Positions 16,519 to 24,884 of a DNA stretch of 35,446 nucleotides are shown here, in pieces. The DNA comes from JAQGMJ01 sp036271855. GTDB taxonomy: Bacteria; Pseudomonadota; Gammaproteobacteria; Burkholderiales; JAEUOS01. The stretch spans positions 1 through 35,446 of the forward strand of contig DATAZV010000291.1 of assembly GCA_036271855.1 (NCBI GenBank). The letters are read 5' to 3'. Every line of letters begins with the position of its first letter. Positions within the stretch are counted from its first letter, which is position 1. A program made the translations under genes and the position numbers. The notes beneath the pieces are model-generated. The model had not been told where the DNA came from and did no database searches. It saw only the letters and a program-made list of their open reading frames with translations.

Positions 16519-17409
16519 TCAGGCGAGCAGGCTGTAACGCGCGCTCGCCGGGGCCTCGCCCGCGGCAGCGACGCGGTCCTCGCCGAGCAGCTTTTGCAGG
16601 TGCGCCAGCACCGAGCGGGCGGCGGCGCGATGCAGGCGCGGGTCGACATCGGCATATAGCCGCGCGACCATCGCCTCGATGGTCTGCGGGCCTTCGGCCA
16701 GGCAGGCCAGGATCTGCCCTTCGCGCTCCAGGCGGTGTCCGATCAGCTGTTGCACGTAGGCTTGCGGGGCGGGGATGGGGGCGCCGTGCGTGGGGTAGTA
16801 GAGCCGGTCGGTGCGCGGCAGCAGCTTGGCCAGGCTCGCCATGTATTGCGTCATGTCGCCGTCCGGCGGCGAGATCACGCTGGTGGACCAGCCCATCACG
16901 TGGTCGCCGGTGAACAGGCTTTTTTCTTCGGCCAGGGCGAAGCAGAGGTGGTTGGAGGTATGCCCGGGGGTGAACACCGTCTCCAGGGTCCAGCCGGAGC
17001 CGGCAACGCTGTTGCCTTCGAACAACTGGCGGTCCGGCACGTGCTCGTGATCGGCGCCGGCTTCCACCGTCTCGCCCTCCAGCCCGTGCGGGCCGCAGCC
17101 GAGGATGGGCGCGCCGGTGCGTGCCTTGAGCAGGCGCGCGCCGGGGGAGTGGTCACGGTGGGTATGGGTGACGAAGATGTGGCTCACCTTCTCGCCGGAG
17201 AGGCCGGCCAGCAGGGTGTCGATATGCGCCGCATCGTCCGGGCCGGGGTCGATCACCGCGACGGCACCGTTGCCGATCACGTAGGTGCCGGTACCCCAGG
17301 CGGTGAACGGGCTGTCGTTATGCGCCACCAGGCGGCGGATCAGGGGCGTGACGCGGGTCAGGTGGCCGTATTCGGGTTCGAACTGGCGGATGAAGGCAAT
17401 CGGCTGCAT
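16519..17409 (-). CDS. MBL-fold metallo-hydrolase, LACTB2-like
   Basis: The 296-residue protein has the metal-binding motif THTHRDHSPGA, the further ligands in GHTSNHLCF and TGDHVMGW, and the late histidine in YPTHGAP. A C-terminal winged-helix-like extension (residues about 225-290, GHRLEREGQILACL through ARSVLAHLQKLL) is typical of the LACTB2 group. These proteins are hydrolases of varied substrate, including RNA. The ATG at 17409 was chosen because the domain begins directly after it; an in-frame ATG at 17448 is possible. No Shine-Dalgarno sequence is clear for either. It is divergent from acs and shares its upstream region. Confidence 0.85.
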   Translation of the reverse strand: MQPIAFIRQFEPEYGHLTRVTPLIRRLVAHNDSPFTAWGTGTYVIGNGAVAVIDPGPDDAAHIDTLLAGLSGEKVSHIFVTHTHRDHSPGARLLKARTGAPILGCGPHGLEGETVEAGADHEHVPDRQLFEGNSVAGSGWTLETVFTPGHTSNHLCFALAEEKSLFTGDHVMGWSTSVISPPDGDMTQYMASLAKLLPRTDRLYYPTHGAPIPAPQAYVQQLIGHRLEREGQILACLAEGPQTIEAMVARLYADVDPRLHRAAARSVLAHLQKLLGEDRVAAAGEAPASARYSLLA

Positions 17410-17478
17410 GGCTGGGGGCGCGGCGTGAAATTCTGCGGCCCGCAGCATAGCATCTTGCTGCAGCGCAAAATGGGAAGG

Positions 17479-17517
17479 TGTGATAATTGTCACAAGTGTA
17501 AGGGTCTTGTAAGACCC
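17479..17517 (+). promoter_or_regulatory. CRP-type palindrome and second inverted repeat upstream of acs
   Basis: TGTGA-N6-TCACA (17479-17494) is a perfect match to the CRP/cAMP receptor consensus. Just downstream GGGTCTT-GT-AAGACCC (17502-17517) is a perfect 7-bp inverted repeat. Both lie between the divergent MBL gene and acs. In Escherichia coli acs is activated by CRP, so this site could activate acs here; a -10-like CATAAC occurs at 17522-17527. CRP-family proteins of betaproteobacteria vary, so the actual binder is an inference. Confidence 0.6.
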
Positions 17518-17657
17518 CGCGCATAACTTGTGCTGGTCCTGATGGGGCCGCACGCGTGCGCGAGTAGCGCTGGCGCCGGCCGCCGCGCCTGTCCTGCAAT
17601 GCAGGGCTTGAGGAGGGCCGGTGAAGATCGGGACGTTTTGGCTGCAGGAGCGGGGAC

Positions 17658-19643
17658 ATGGCAAACATAGAATCGGTGATGAACGAAAAGCGGGTATTCA
17701 ACCCGCCGGCGGAGCTTGCCAAAAACGCGGCCATTTCGGGCATGGATGCCTACCAGGCCATGTGCGCGCAGGCGGCGGCGGACTACAGCGGCTTCTGGGC
17801 CAAGCTGGCGCGCGAAACCCTGAGCTGGCAAACGCCGTTCACCAAGGTGCTCGACGAGTCCGGCGCGCCTTTCTACAAGTGGTTCGAAGACGGCAAGCTC
17901 AACGCCTCCTTCAATTGCCTGGACCGCAACCTCGCCAACGGCAACGCCGACAAGACGGCGATCATTTTCGAATCCGACGATGCCAAGTCGGTCGGTATTA
18001 CCTACAAGGCGCTGCACGAGCGCGTGTGCAAGTTCGCCAATGCATTGAAGAGCCGCGGCATCAAGAAGGGCGACCGCGTCATCATCTACATTCCGATGAG
18101 CGTGGAAGGCGTGATTGCGATGCAGGCCTGCGCGCGCATCGGCGCCACCCACTCGGTGGTGTTCGGCGGTTTTTCCGCCAAGAGCCTGCAGGAGCGCATC
18201 ATCGACGCCGGCGCGGTGGCGGTGATCACCGCCGACGAGCAGATGCGCGGCGGCAAGGCATTGCCGATCAAGGCGATCGTCGACGAGGCCTTCAGCCTGG
18301 GCGGCTGCGAGGCGGTGAAGAGCGTATTCGTCTACCAGCGCACCGGCGCAGCCGTCACCATGGCGGCGGGGCGCGACCTGTGGTGGCATGAGCTGGAAGC
18401 CGCGCAAAGCGCGCAGTGCGAGCCGGAGTGGGTCAGCGCCGAGCACCCGTTGTTCATCCTCTACACCTCCGGCTCGACCGGAAAACCCAAGGGCATCCAG
18501 CACTCGACCGGCGGCTACCTGCTGTGGGCGCAGCTCACCATGCAGTGGACCTTCGATCTGAAAAAGAGCGACGTGTTCTGGTGCACCGCCGACATCGGCT
18601 GGGTGACGGGCCACTCGTATGTGGCCTACGGCCCGCTGGCGGCGGGCGGCACGCAGATCGTCTTCGAAGGCGTGCCCACCTACCCGAATGCCGGGCGTTT
18701 CTGGGACATGATCGCGCGCCACAAGTGCACCGTGTTCTATACCGCGCCCACCGCCATCCGTTCCCTGATCAAGGCCTCGGAAGTCGACCCGAAGGCGCAC
18801 CCGCGCAACTACGATTTGAAGTCCTTGCGGATTTTGGGTTCGGTCGGCGAGCCGATCAATCCGGAAGCCTGGATGTGGTACTACGAGAACATCGGCGGCA
18901 ACCGCTGCCCGATCGTCGATACCTTCTGGCAGACCGAGACCGGCGGCCACATGATCACACCTCTGCCCGGCGCCACCCCGCTGGTGCCGGGTTCCTGCAC
19001 CCTGCCGCTGCCGGGCATCATGGCGGCGATTGTGGATGAGACCGGGCACGACCTGGCGGACGGGCAGGGCGGCATCCTGGTGGTCAAGCGCCCGTGGCCC
19101 TCGATGGTGCGCACCATCTGGAACGACCCTGAGCGCTTCAAGAAAACCTACTTCCCCGAAGAGCTCGGCGGCAAGCTGTATCTCGCCGGCGACGGCTCGG
19201 TGCGCGACCGCGAAACCGGCTATTTCACCATCATGGGGCGCATCGACGACGTGCTCAACGTCTCCGGGCACCGCCTGGGCACGATGGAAGTGGAGTCGGC
19301 GCTGGTGGCCAACAGCAAGCTGGTGGCCGAGGCCGCGGTGGTGGGGCGCCCGGACGACCTCACCGGCGAGGCGATCGTCGCCTTCGTCGTGCTCAAGGGG
19401 CCGCGCCCGACCGGCGACGAAGCAAAAAAGATCGCCACCGAACTGCGCGACTGGGTGGCCCGCGAAATCGGCCCGATCGCCAAGCCGCGCGACATCCGCT
19501 TTGGCGACAACCTGCCGAAGACCCGCTCGGGCAAGATCATGCGCCGCCTGCTGCGTTCCATCGCCAAGGGCGAGAACATCACGCAGGACGTGTCGACGCT
19601 GGAAAACCCGGCGATTCTTGATCAATTGAAACAATCGACGTAG
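17658..19643 (+). CDS. acs: Acetyl-CoA synthetase
   Basis: The 661-residue AMP-forming ligase activates acetate to acetyl-CoA with ATP and CoA in the cytoplasm. Visible motifs are YTSGSTGKPKG (A3 phosphate loop), DIGWVTGHSY, VDTFWQTETGGHM (the tryptophan that restricts the acyl pocket to acetate), GRIDDVLNVSGHRLGT, and PKTRSGKIMRR with lysine 626, the residue that is reversibly acetylated in Acs proteins. GGAG lies upstream of the ATG. The length is normal. An MHS-type transporter follows after 73 bp on the same strand and is probably cotranscribed. Confidence 0.97.
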   Translation: MANIESVMNEKRVFNPPAELAKNAAISGMDAYQAMCAQAAADYSGFWAKLARETLSWQTPFTKVLDESGAPFYKWFEDGKLNASFNCLDRNLANGNADKTAIIFESDDAKSVGITYKALHERVCKFANALKSRGIKKGDRVIIYIPMSVEGVIAMQACARIGATHSVVFGGFSAKSLQERIIDAGAVAVITADEQMRGGKALPIKAIVDEAFSLGGCEAVKSVFVYQRTGAAVTMAAGRDLWWHELEAAQSAQCEPEWVSAEHPLFILYTSGSTGKPKGIQHSTGGYLLWAQLTMQWTFDLKKSDVFWCTADIGWVTGHSYVAYGPLAAGGTQIVFEGVPTYPNAGRFWDMIARHKCTVFYTAPTAIRSLIKASEVDPKAHPRNYDLKSLRILGSVGEPINPEAWMWYYENIGGNRCPIVDTFWQTETGGHMITPLPGATPLVPGSCTLPLPGIMAAIVDETGHDLADGQGGILVVKRPWPSMVRTIWNDPERFKKTYFPEELGGKLYLAGDGSVRDRETGYFTIMGRIDDVLNVSGHRLGTMEVESALVANSKLVAEAAVVGRPDDLTGEAIVAFVVLKGPRPTGDEAKKIATELRDWVAREIGPIAKPRDIRFGDNLPKTRSGKIMRRLLRSIAKGENITQDVSTLENPAILDQLKQST

Positions 19644-19716
19644 AAGGACCGCCACCGATTTCGTTTTTGTTTGACCTGCTGTAAATATCCCGCAGTAAAT
19701 ATATAAGGAGGAGACT

Positions 19717-21372
19717 ATGGCCCAAGCTCAGGCTGCAGGCATGACCAGCGAAGAGAGAACAGTGATTTTCGCTTCTTCGCTGGGTACCGTTTTCGAGTGG
19801 TACGACTTTTACCTGTATGGCTCGCTGGCCGCGGCGATCGCGAAGAATTTCTTCTCCGCGCTGCCGTCGCAAACCGCGTTCATTTTCACCCTGCTGGCAT
19901 TCGCCGCCGGCTTCATCGTGCGGCCTTTCGGCGCACTGGTGTTCGGCCGGTTGGGCGACATGATCGGGCGCAAGTTCACCTTCCTGGTGACCATCCTGAT
20001 CATGGGCCTGTCGACTTTCGGCGTCGGCTTGCTGCCGAAGTACGAAACCATCGGCGTCGCCGCCCCGATCATCCTGATCGCGCTGCGCCTGTTGCAGGGC
20101 CTGGCGCTCGGCGGTGAGTACGGTGGTGCGGCCACCTACGTGGCGGAGCATGCGCCGCAGGGCAAGCGCGGGGCGTATACGGCGTGGATCCAGACCACCG
20201 CCACGCTCGGCCTGTTCCTCTCGCTGCTGGTGATCGTCGGCTGCCGCGAGTTCATCAACGCCAAGGACTTCGACGACTGGGGCTGGCGCGTGCCGTTCCT
20301 GCTATCCATCTTCCTGCTGGCGATCTCGGTGTGGATCCGCCTGAAGCTCAACGAGTCGCCGCTGTTCCAGAAAATGAAGTCGGAAGGCAAGGCATCGAAG
20401 GCGCCGCTGACCGAGTCTTTCGGCAATTGGAGCAATGCGAAGATCGTCATCCTGGCGCTGCTGGGCCTGACCATGGGCCAGGCGGTGGTGTGGTATTGCG
20501 GCCAGTTCTACGCCCTGTTCTTCCTGACCCAGACCCTGAAGGTCGATCCGACCACAGTCAACCTGATGATCGCCGCTTCCCTGGCCATCGGCACGCCGTT
20601 CTTCATCGTGTTCGGCACCTGGTCGGACAAGATCGGCCGCAAGCCGATCATCATGGCGGGCTGCCTGATCGCCGCGCTCTCCTATTTCTGGGTCTTCGGC
20701 CAACTGACGCACTACGCCAACCCGGCGCTGGAAAAAGCACTGCAGGGCTCGCCCGTCACCGTGGTGGCCGACCCGGCTGACTGCAGCTTCCAGTTCAAGC
20801 TGACCGGCACCGAAAAGTACACCAACTCCTGCGACCTGGCCAAAGCCGCCCTGGCCGCGCGCTCGGTGAACTACAAGAATGAGGCGGGTCCCGCCGGCTC
20901 GCTGGCGGTGATCAAGGTGGGTACGACCTCCATCACCAGCCATGCCGCCGCGGGTCTTTCGCCGGCCGACCTGAAGGCCAAGGATGGCGACTTCCTCAAA
21001 CAGCTGGGTGACGCGATCAAGGCTGCAGGCTATCCCGCCAAGGCCGACGACGCGCAAATGAACAAGCCGATGATCATCGTGCTGCTGACCTTCCTGGTGA
21101 TCCTGGTCACCATGGTCTACGGACCGATCGCCGCCATGCTGGTCGAACTGTTCCCGACGCGTATCCGCTACACCTCGATGTCCCTGCCGTATCACATCGG
21201 CAACGGCTGGTTCGGCGGCCTTCTGCCGACCACTGCCTTCGCCATCGTCGCGGCCACCGGCGACATCTACAACGGGCTCTGGTATCCGATCATCGTCGCC
21301 TCCATCACCTTCGTGATCGGCTGCCTGTTCATCCCGGAAACCAAGGACCGCGACATCCGCAGCATCGACTAA
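19717..21372 (+). CDS. MFS transporter, metabolite:H+ symporter (MHS) type
   Basis: The 551-residue protein has the MHS family start (FASSLGTVFEWYDFYLYGSLA), the loop motif GRLGDMIGRKFTFLV and WSDKIGRKPIIM, and GLALGGEYGGAATYVAEHAP. MHS proteins take up organic acids such as dicarboxylates, alpha-ketoglutarate, proline or shikimate with protons. An unusual insert of about 100 residues (about 340-440) separates two membrane segments; it is polar, has two cysteines and probably faces the periplasm. Similar inserts occur in MFS proteins of betaproteobacteria annotated beside acs. AAGGAGGAG precedes the ATG. Acetate is the obvious candidate substrate from context, but this is not shown. Confidence 0.88.
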   Translation: MAQAQAAGMTSEERTVIFASSLGTVFEWYDFYLYGSLAAAIAKNFFSALPSQTAFIFTLLAFAAGFIVRPFGALVFGRLGDMIGRKFTFLVTILIMGLSTFGVGLLPKYETIGVAAPIILIALRLLQGLALGGEYGGAATYVAEHAPQGKRGAYTAWIQTTATLGLFLSLLVIVGCREFINAKDFDDWGWRVPFLLSIFLLAISVWIRLKLNESPLFQKMKSEGKASKAPLTESFGNWSNAKIVILALLGLTMGQAVVWYCGQFYALFFLTQTLKVDPTTVNLMIAASLAIGTPFFIVFGTWSDKIGRKPIIMAGCLIAALSYFWVFGQLTHYANPALEKALQGSPVTVVADPADCSFQFKLTGTEKYTNSCDLAKAALAARSVNYKNEAGPAGSLAVIKVGTTSITSHAAAGLSPADLKAKDGDFLKQLGDAIKAAGYPAKADDAQMNKPMIIVLLTFLVILVTMVYGPIAAMLVELFPTRIRYTSMSLPYHIGNGWFGGLLPTTAFAIVAATGDIYNGLWYPIIVASITFVIGCLFIPETKDRDIRSID

Positions 21373-21448
21373 GGCCGAAGCCGGAAAAATCCGGTCGGCT
21401 GGCCGTTTTAGGAGGAGGCTGTTCGGGGGCAACCCCGAAGGGACTTCC

Positions 21449-21477
21449 AAGCCCGCCCTGGTGGCGGGCTTTTTTTT
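21449..21477 (+). terminator. Rho-independent terminator after the MHS transporter
   Basis: AAGCCCGCC (21449-21457) and GGCGGGCTT (21463-21471) with a CTGGT loop are followed by further T. A shorter hairpin TTCGGGG-GCAA-CCCCGAA lies just before it (21422-21439). Confidence 0.9.
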
Positions 21478-21546
21478 GCCCGCCGCACGGCAAGCGCCTC
21501 ACGTTCGCAAGCGGCGTGCGATCGCGCCAGAATGCGCGCACCGGCT

Positions 21547-21576
21547 TTGCACCTGCTTTGCCTCCCGGTCTATAAT
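21547..21576 (+). promoter_or_regulatory. Sigma70 promoter of the 162-residue protein gene
   Basis: TTGCAC (21547-21552), an 18-bp spacer and a perfect TATAAT (21571-21576) lie 62 bp before the ATG at 21639. Confidence 0.75.
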
Positions 21577-21638
21577 CGGCCAGGGTCGTTTCGCCGGACA
21601 GCAAGGGCGGAATGCGCAACTGGCATAGGAGGACGCTT

Positions 21639-22127
21639 ATGAGTGCGGCTCAGGTTTACGCCAAGACCGACAAGGCGGTCGATGAAATCCAAACCAAGAA
21701 GTACAAGCTCAAGCCCAAAGCGCGCAACCTGCTGTTCCTGATCGACGGCAGCAAATCGGTCGAGGCGATCGACGAGATGTCGCGCCAGCTCGGGCTCTCC
21801 GACGCGGAACTGGGTGAGCTGGTAAGCGATGGCTTCATCGTCAAATCGGAGTCGGCATCGACGGGCGCCGTCGCCGGGACTGCCATCCGCGAGGAAGTGC
21901 AGGCCGACGAGGCCGGCAAGTTTCGCGTGGCGAAAAAATACATGAATGACACCATCGTCAATTCACTCGGGCTGAAAGCCTTTTTTTTCACCCTCAAGCT
22001 AGAAAAATGCGGTACCCGCGCCGATCTTTCCTTGCTGCTCGACGACTATGCAAAGGCACTGGCCAAGGCGTCGAACGTCGAAACAGCCAATGTGCTTCAA
22101 AAGCGCGCCCGCGAACTGCTGGCCTAA
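21639..22127 (+). CDS. Conserved hypothetical protein with winged-helix-like N-terminus
   Basis: I do not recognise a named family for this 162-residue protein. Residues about 25-70 (KARNLLFLIDGSKSVEAIDE, then a second helix pair ending GELVSDGFIVKS) look like the compact winged-helix module found in response-regulator-associated and signalling proteins, where an LLFLIDG motif is followed by LSDAEL and a leading DGFI. A linker of about 25 residues follows. The C-terminal part (about 95-162) is helical: YMNDTIVNSLGLKAFFFTLK, a KCGTRADLSLLLDDYAKAL segment and NVLQKRARELL. AGGAGG lies 6 nt before the ATG, and a strong promoter precedes it. No signal peptide or membrane helix was seen. A regulatory or adaptor role is only a guess. 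Confidence 0.8.
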   Translation: MSAAQVYAKTDKAVDEIQTKKYKLKPKARNLLFLIDGSKSVEAIDEMSRQLGLSDAELGELVSDGFIVKSESASTGAVAGTAIREEVQADEAGKFRVAKKYMNDTIVNSLGLKAFFFTLKLEKCGTRADLSLLLDDYAKALAKASNVETANVLQKRARELLA

Positions 22128-22217
22128 GGTGCAGCCTGTCCCCGGCACGCCTGATTCCCCGCTTGCCGTTCCCGCTACCGCGCCATTGGGGGCGGTCTTG
22201 GTGAGACGGTACGGCGC

Positions 22218-22556
22218 GTGAACGAAACGGCGGACCATGCAGACCATGCGGACGGCGTGCGCGGGGTTGCGCTTGATCCGGCGGGCCAGGCGCGTTTGGC
22301 GCTCCACTGGCGTCGCACCCGATTACTTACCGGCAGCCTTGCCTGTGTCTGGTTTTGCGCGACTTTCGGCGTCGGCTTTTTTGCCCGCGAACTCGAACGA
22401 TTCCATTTTTTCGGCTGGCCGCTTTCCTACTACATGGGCGCGCAAGGCAGCCTGATCGTGTTCCTGGTGATCATCGGCGCTTATGCGCTGGTGATGCGGC
22501 GCTTCGATCGCGAAGCGAGGGGCGGCCTGGAAGAAAGTAGCGGAGAGTCGCGCTGA
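22218..22556 (+). CDS. DUF4212 small subunit of a sodium:solute symporter
   Basis: The 112-residue protein has two membrane segments: TGSLACVWFCATFGVGFFA (residues about 36-54) and GSLIVFLVIIGAYALVM (about 77-93). The intervening HFFGWPLSYYMGAQGS is the DUF4212 signature. DUF4212 proteins are encoded just before VC_2705-type sodium:solute symporters and are thought to be their small partner. The start is GTG at 22218; no good ribosome binding site or alternative ATG was found. The stop overlaps the start of the next gene (TGATG). Confidence 0.9.
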   Translation: MNETADHADHADGVRGVALDPAGQARLALHWRRTRLLTGSLACVWFCATFGVGFFARELERFHFFGWPLSYYMGAQGSLIVFLVIIGAYALVMRRFDREARGGLEESSGESR

Positions 22557-24664
22557 TGCCCTGGCGCCGCGCGCTCAGCCGTCGCCTCACCCTGATCTAC
22601 GGCTGGTATGCCTTTGGGCTGGTGCTGTTCATCGTCGCCCTGGGCTTGCTGGAGCGGGCGGGCCTGCCGCGCGCCTGGATCGGCTATGCCTTCCTGGTCG
22701 GCACCATCGGCCTGTACGCGATCATCGGCATCATCTCGCGCACCGCCGATGTCGCCGAATACTATGTCGCCGGGCGCCGCGTCCCAGCCCTGTTCAACGG
22801 CATGGCGACGGCGGCCGACTGGATGTCGGCCGCCACCTTCATTGCCATGGCCGGCAGCCTGTACGCACAGGGCTTCGGCGGCAGCGCCACCGCACCGGGT
22901 GGACTCGCCTACATCCTTGGCTGGACCGGCGGCTACTGCCTGGTGGCGCTGCTGCTGGCGCCTTACCTGCGTAAGTTCGGGCAGTACACGATTCCCGATT
23001 TCTTCGGCGCCCGCTACGAAGGCCATGCGGCGCGCCTGCTGGCCGCGGGCGCGGCCATCATGTGTTCCTTCACCTACCTGGTGGCGCAGATCTTCGGCGT
23101 CGGCCTGATCACCACCCAGCTGACCGGCGTGCCCTTCGAGCTCGGCATGTTCCTGGGTCTCGGCGGTGTGCTGGTGTGCTCCTTCCTCGGAGGCATGAAG
23201 GCGGTGACCTGGACCCAGGTGGCGCAATACATCATCCTGATCATCGCCTACCTGCTGCCGGTGGTCTGGCTGTCGGTCAAGCACACCGGCACGCCGGTGC
23301 CGCAACTGGCCTACGGCCGCGTGCTGGAAAAGGTCGGCGCCCGCGAGGAAATGCTGACTCGCGACCCGCGCGAGATCGAAGTGCGGCGCCTGTGGCAGCA
23401 GCGCGCCCAGGACGACCGCGAGCGCATCGCGCAGCTGCCGCAGTCGCAGGAACTGGAGCATGCGCGCCTGCAGTCGCGGCGCGAAGAGCTGCGCGCAGCC
23501 GACGCGCCGATTTCCGAAATCCAGGCCGCCGACCGCGCGCTGAAGAATTTTCCGCGCGATGCCGAAGGCGCCCGCGCGCTGTGGGCGCGCGATGCCGCCC
23601 GGGTGGGGCCACGTGCCGCGCCGCCATTGAAAACGGCCGAAGCTTTCCCCGGCGCCGATGAGGCCGAGCGCAGCCGCGCCCGCAACAACTTTCTCGCTTT
23701 GATGTTCTGCCTGATGATGGGCACCGCCGGCCTGCCGCATGTGCTGATGCGCTACTACACCACGCCCTCGGTGGGCGAGGCGCGCGAGTCGGTATTCTGG
23801 TCGCTGTTTTTCATCTTCCTGCTTTACTGCACGGCGCCGGCGCTGGCCGTGCTGGTCAAGTACGACATCTATACCCACCTGGTAGGCAGTGAATACGCGC
23901 ACCTGCCGGCCTGGGTGGCGCAGTGGTCGCATATGGACGGCGGCAGCCTGCTGTCGATCAACGACATCAACCACGACAAGGTGGTGCAACTGGCGGAGAT
24001 TTCGATCAACCCCGACATCATCGTGCTGGCGACGCCGGAAATCGCCGGCCTGCCCTACGTCGTCTCCGGCCTGGTGGCAGCGGGCGGACTGGCGGCGGCG
24101 CTGTCCACCGCCGACGGCCTGCTGCTGACCATCTCCAACGCCTTGTCGCACGACTTTTATTACCGGGTGGTGCATCCCGAAGCCAGCAGCGAGCGCCGCG
24201 TCACCATCTCGAAAATCCTCCTGATGGTGGTGGCGCTGACCGCCGCCTATGTTGCCTCGCGCAAGATCGCCGACATCCTCGACCTCGTCTCCACCGCCTT
24301 TTCCCTGGCGGCCTCGGCCTTCTTCCCGGCGCTGGTGCTGGGTATCTTCTGGAAGCGCGCCAACAAATGGGGCGCCTGCGCCGGCATGCTGGCAGGTGCC
24401 GGCGTGACGCTGTTCTACATGGCATCCACCCAGCCGTGGCTGCGCAGCGTATTCCATGTCGCCGGGCCGGCGCAGCTGTGGTGGGACATCCAGCCGATTT
24501 CCGCCGGCGTCTTCGGCGTGCCGATGGGTTTCGCCGTCATCATCCTGGTCAGCTGGCTCACCCCGGCGCCGGGTGCGGCGGCGGTGCGCCTGGTGGAAAT
24601 GATCCGTACTCCGGAAAGCGAGCCGGCGGCGCCCGACAAGGACGCTCCGGCAATGCTAAAATAG
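22556..24664 (+). CDS. Sodium:solute symporter, VC_2705 subfamily (ActP-like)
   Basis: The 702-residue protein is a large SSS-family symporter. Multiple hydrophobic segments surround family motifs such as EYYVAGRRVPALFNGMATAA, ADWMSAATFIAMAGS and AALSTADGLLLTISNALSHD. A charged insert of about 120 residues (about 255-375), rich in arginine and glutamate and probably cytoplasmic, is characteristic of this subfamily. ActP of Escherichia coli is the acetate/glycolate member, and context with acs and aceA suggests a monocarboxylate substrate. Start and preceding stop overlap in TGATG, so translation is coupled to the DUF4212 gene. The spacing to the following tRNA is 53 bp. Confidence 0.9.
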   Translation: MPWRRALSRRLTLIYGWYAFGLVLFIVALGLLERAGLPRAWIGYAFLVGTIGLYAIIGIISRTADVAEYYVAGRRVPALFNGMATAADWMSAATFIAMAGSLYAQGFGGSATAPGGLAYILGWTGGYCLVALLLAPYLRKFGQYTIPDFFGARYEGHAARLLAAGAAIMCSFTYLVAQIFGVGLITTQLTGVPFELGMFLGLGGVLVCSFLGGMKAVTWTQVAQYIILIIAYLLPVVWLSVKHTGTPVPQLAYGRVLEKVGAREEMLTRDPREIEVRRLWQQRAQDDRERIAQLPQSQELEHARLQSRREELRAADAPISEIQAADRALKNFPRDAEGARALWARDAARVGPRAAPPLKTAEAFPGADEAERSRARNNFLALMFCLMMGTAGLPHVLMRYYTTPSVGEARESVFWSLFFIFLLYCTAPALAVLVKYDIYTHLVGSEYAHLPAWVAQWSHMDGGSLLSINDINHDKVVQLAEISINPDIIVLATPEIAGLPYVVSGLVAAGGLAAALSTADGLLLTISNALSHDFYYRVVHPEASSERRVTISKILLMVVALTAAYVASRKIADILDLVSTAFSLAASAFFPALVLGIFWKRANKWGACAGMLAGAGVTLFYMASTQPWLRSVFHVAGPAQLWWDIQPISAGVFGVPMGFAVIILVSWLTPAPGAAAVRLVEMIRTPESEPAAPDKDAPAMLK
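24633..24662 (+). promoter_or_regulatory. Candidate extended -10 promoter of tRNA-Ser
   Basis: TGCTAAAAT (24654-24662) is an extended -10 sequence overlapping the end of the symporter gene; CCGACA (24633-24638) is a weak -35 with an 18-bp spacer. The start would be about 49 nt before the mature tRNA. Confidence 0.35.
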
Positions 24665-24717
24665 TGGGCTATTGTGCAGGCGGGTGATGGTTTTGACACC
24701 AGCATGACGCAAGATCC

Positions 24718-24808
24718 GGAGAGATGGATGAGCGGTTTAAGTCGCACGCCTGGAAAGCGTGTATAGGTTAATAACCTATCCGGGGTTCGAATCCCCGTCT
24801 CTCCGCCA
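24718..24808 (+). tRNA. tRNA-Ser, anticodon GGA
   Basis: A complete 91-nt class II tRNA: acceptor arms GGAGAGA (24718-24724) and TCTCTCC (24798-24804), anticodon stem CACGC/GCGTG with loop CTGGAAA (anticodon GGA at 24752-24754), a long variable arm TAGGTTAATAACCTA, T-loop GGTTCGAATCC, discriminator G and encoded CCA (24806-24808). Confidence 0.98.
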
Positions 24809-24850
24809 GATAATCAGCGTTTCGGATCGCATTCTCCGTAAGCTTGAAAG

Positions 24851-24884
24851 AGGGCCGCAAAATAAGATTTTGCGGCCCTTTTCC
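24851..24884 (+). terminator. Rho-independent terminator after tRNA-Ser
   Basis: AGGGCCGCAAAAT (24851-24863) and ATTTTGCGGCCCT (24867-24879) form a 13-bp stem with an AAG loop, followed by TTTCC. Confidence 0.92.

Noticed and set aside
17490..19655. A 721-codon open frame on the minus strand.
   Set aside because: It is antisense to acs, which is intact with all family motifs; it has no signal, domain or ribosome binding site.
22481..24457. A 658-codon open frame on the minus strand.
   Set aside because: It is antisense to the sodium:solute symporter and shows repetitive, arginine-histidine-glutamine-rich composition typical of shadow frames.
24693..24698. TTGACA before tRNA-Ser as its -35 box.
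   Set aside because: A -10 box 17 bp later would fall inside the mature tRNA.
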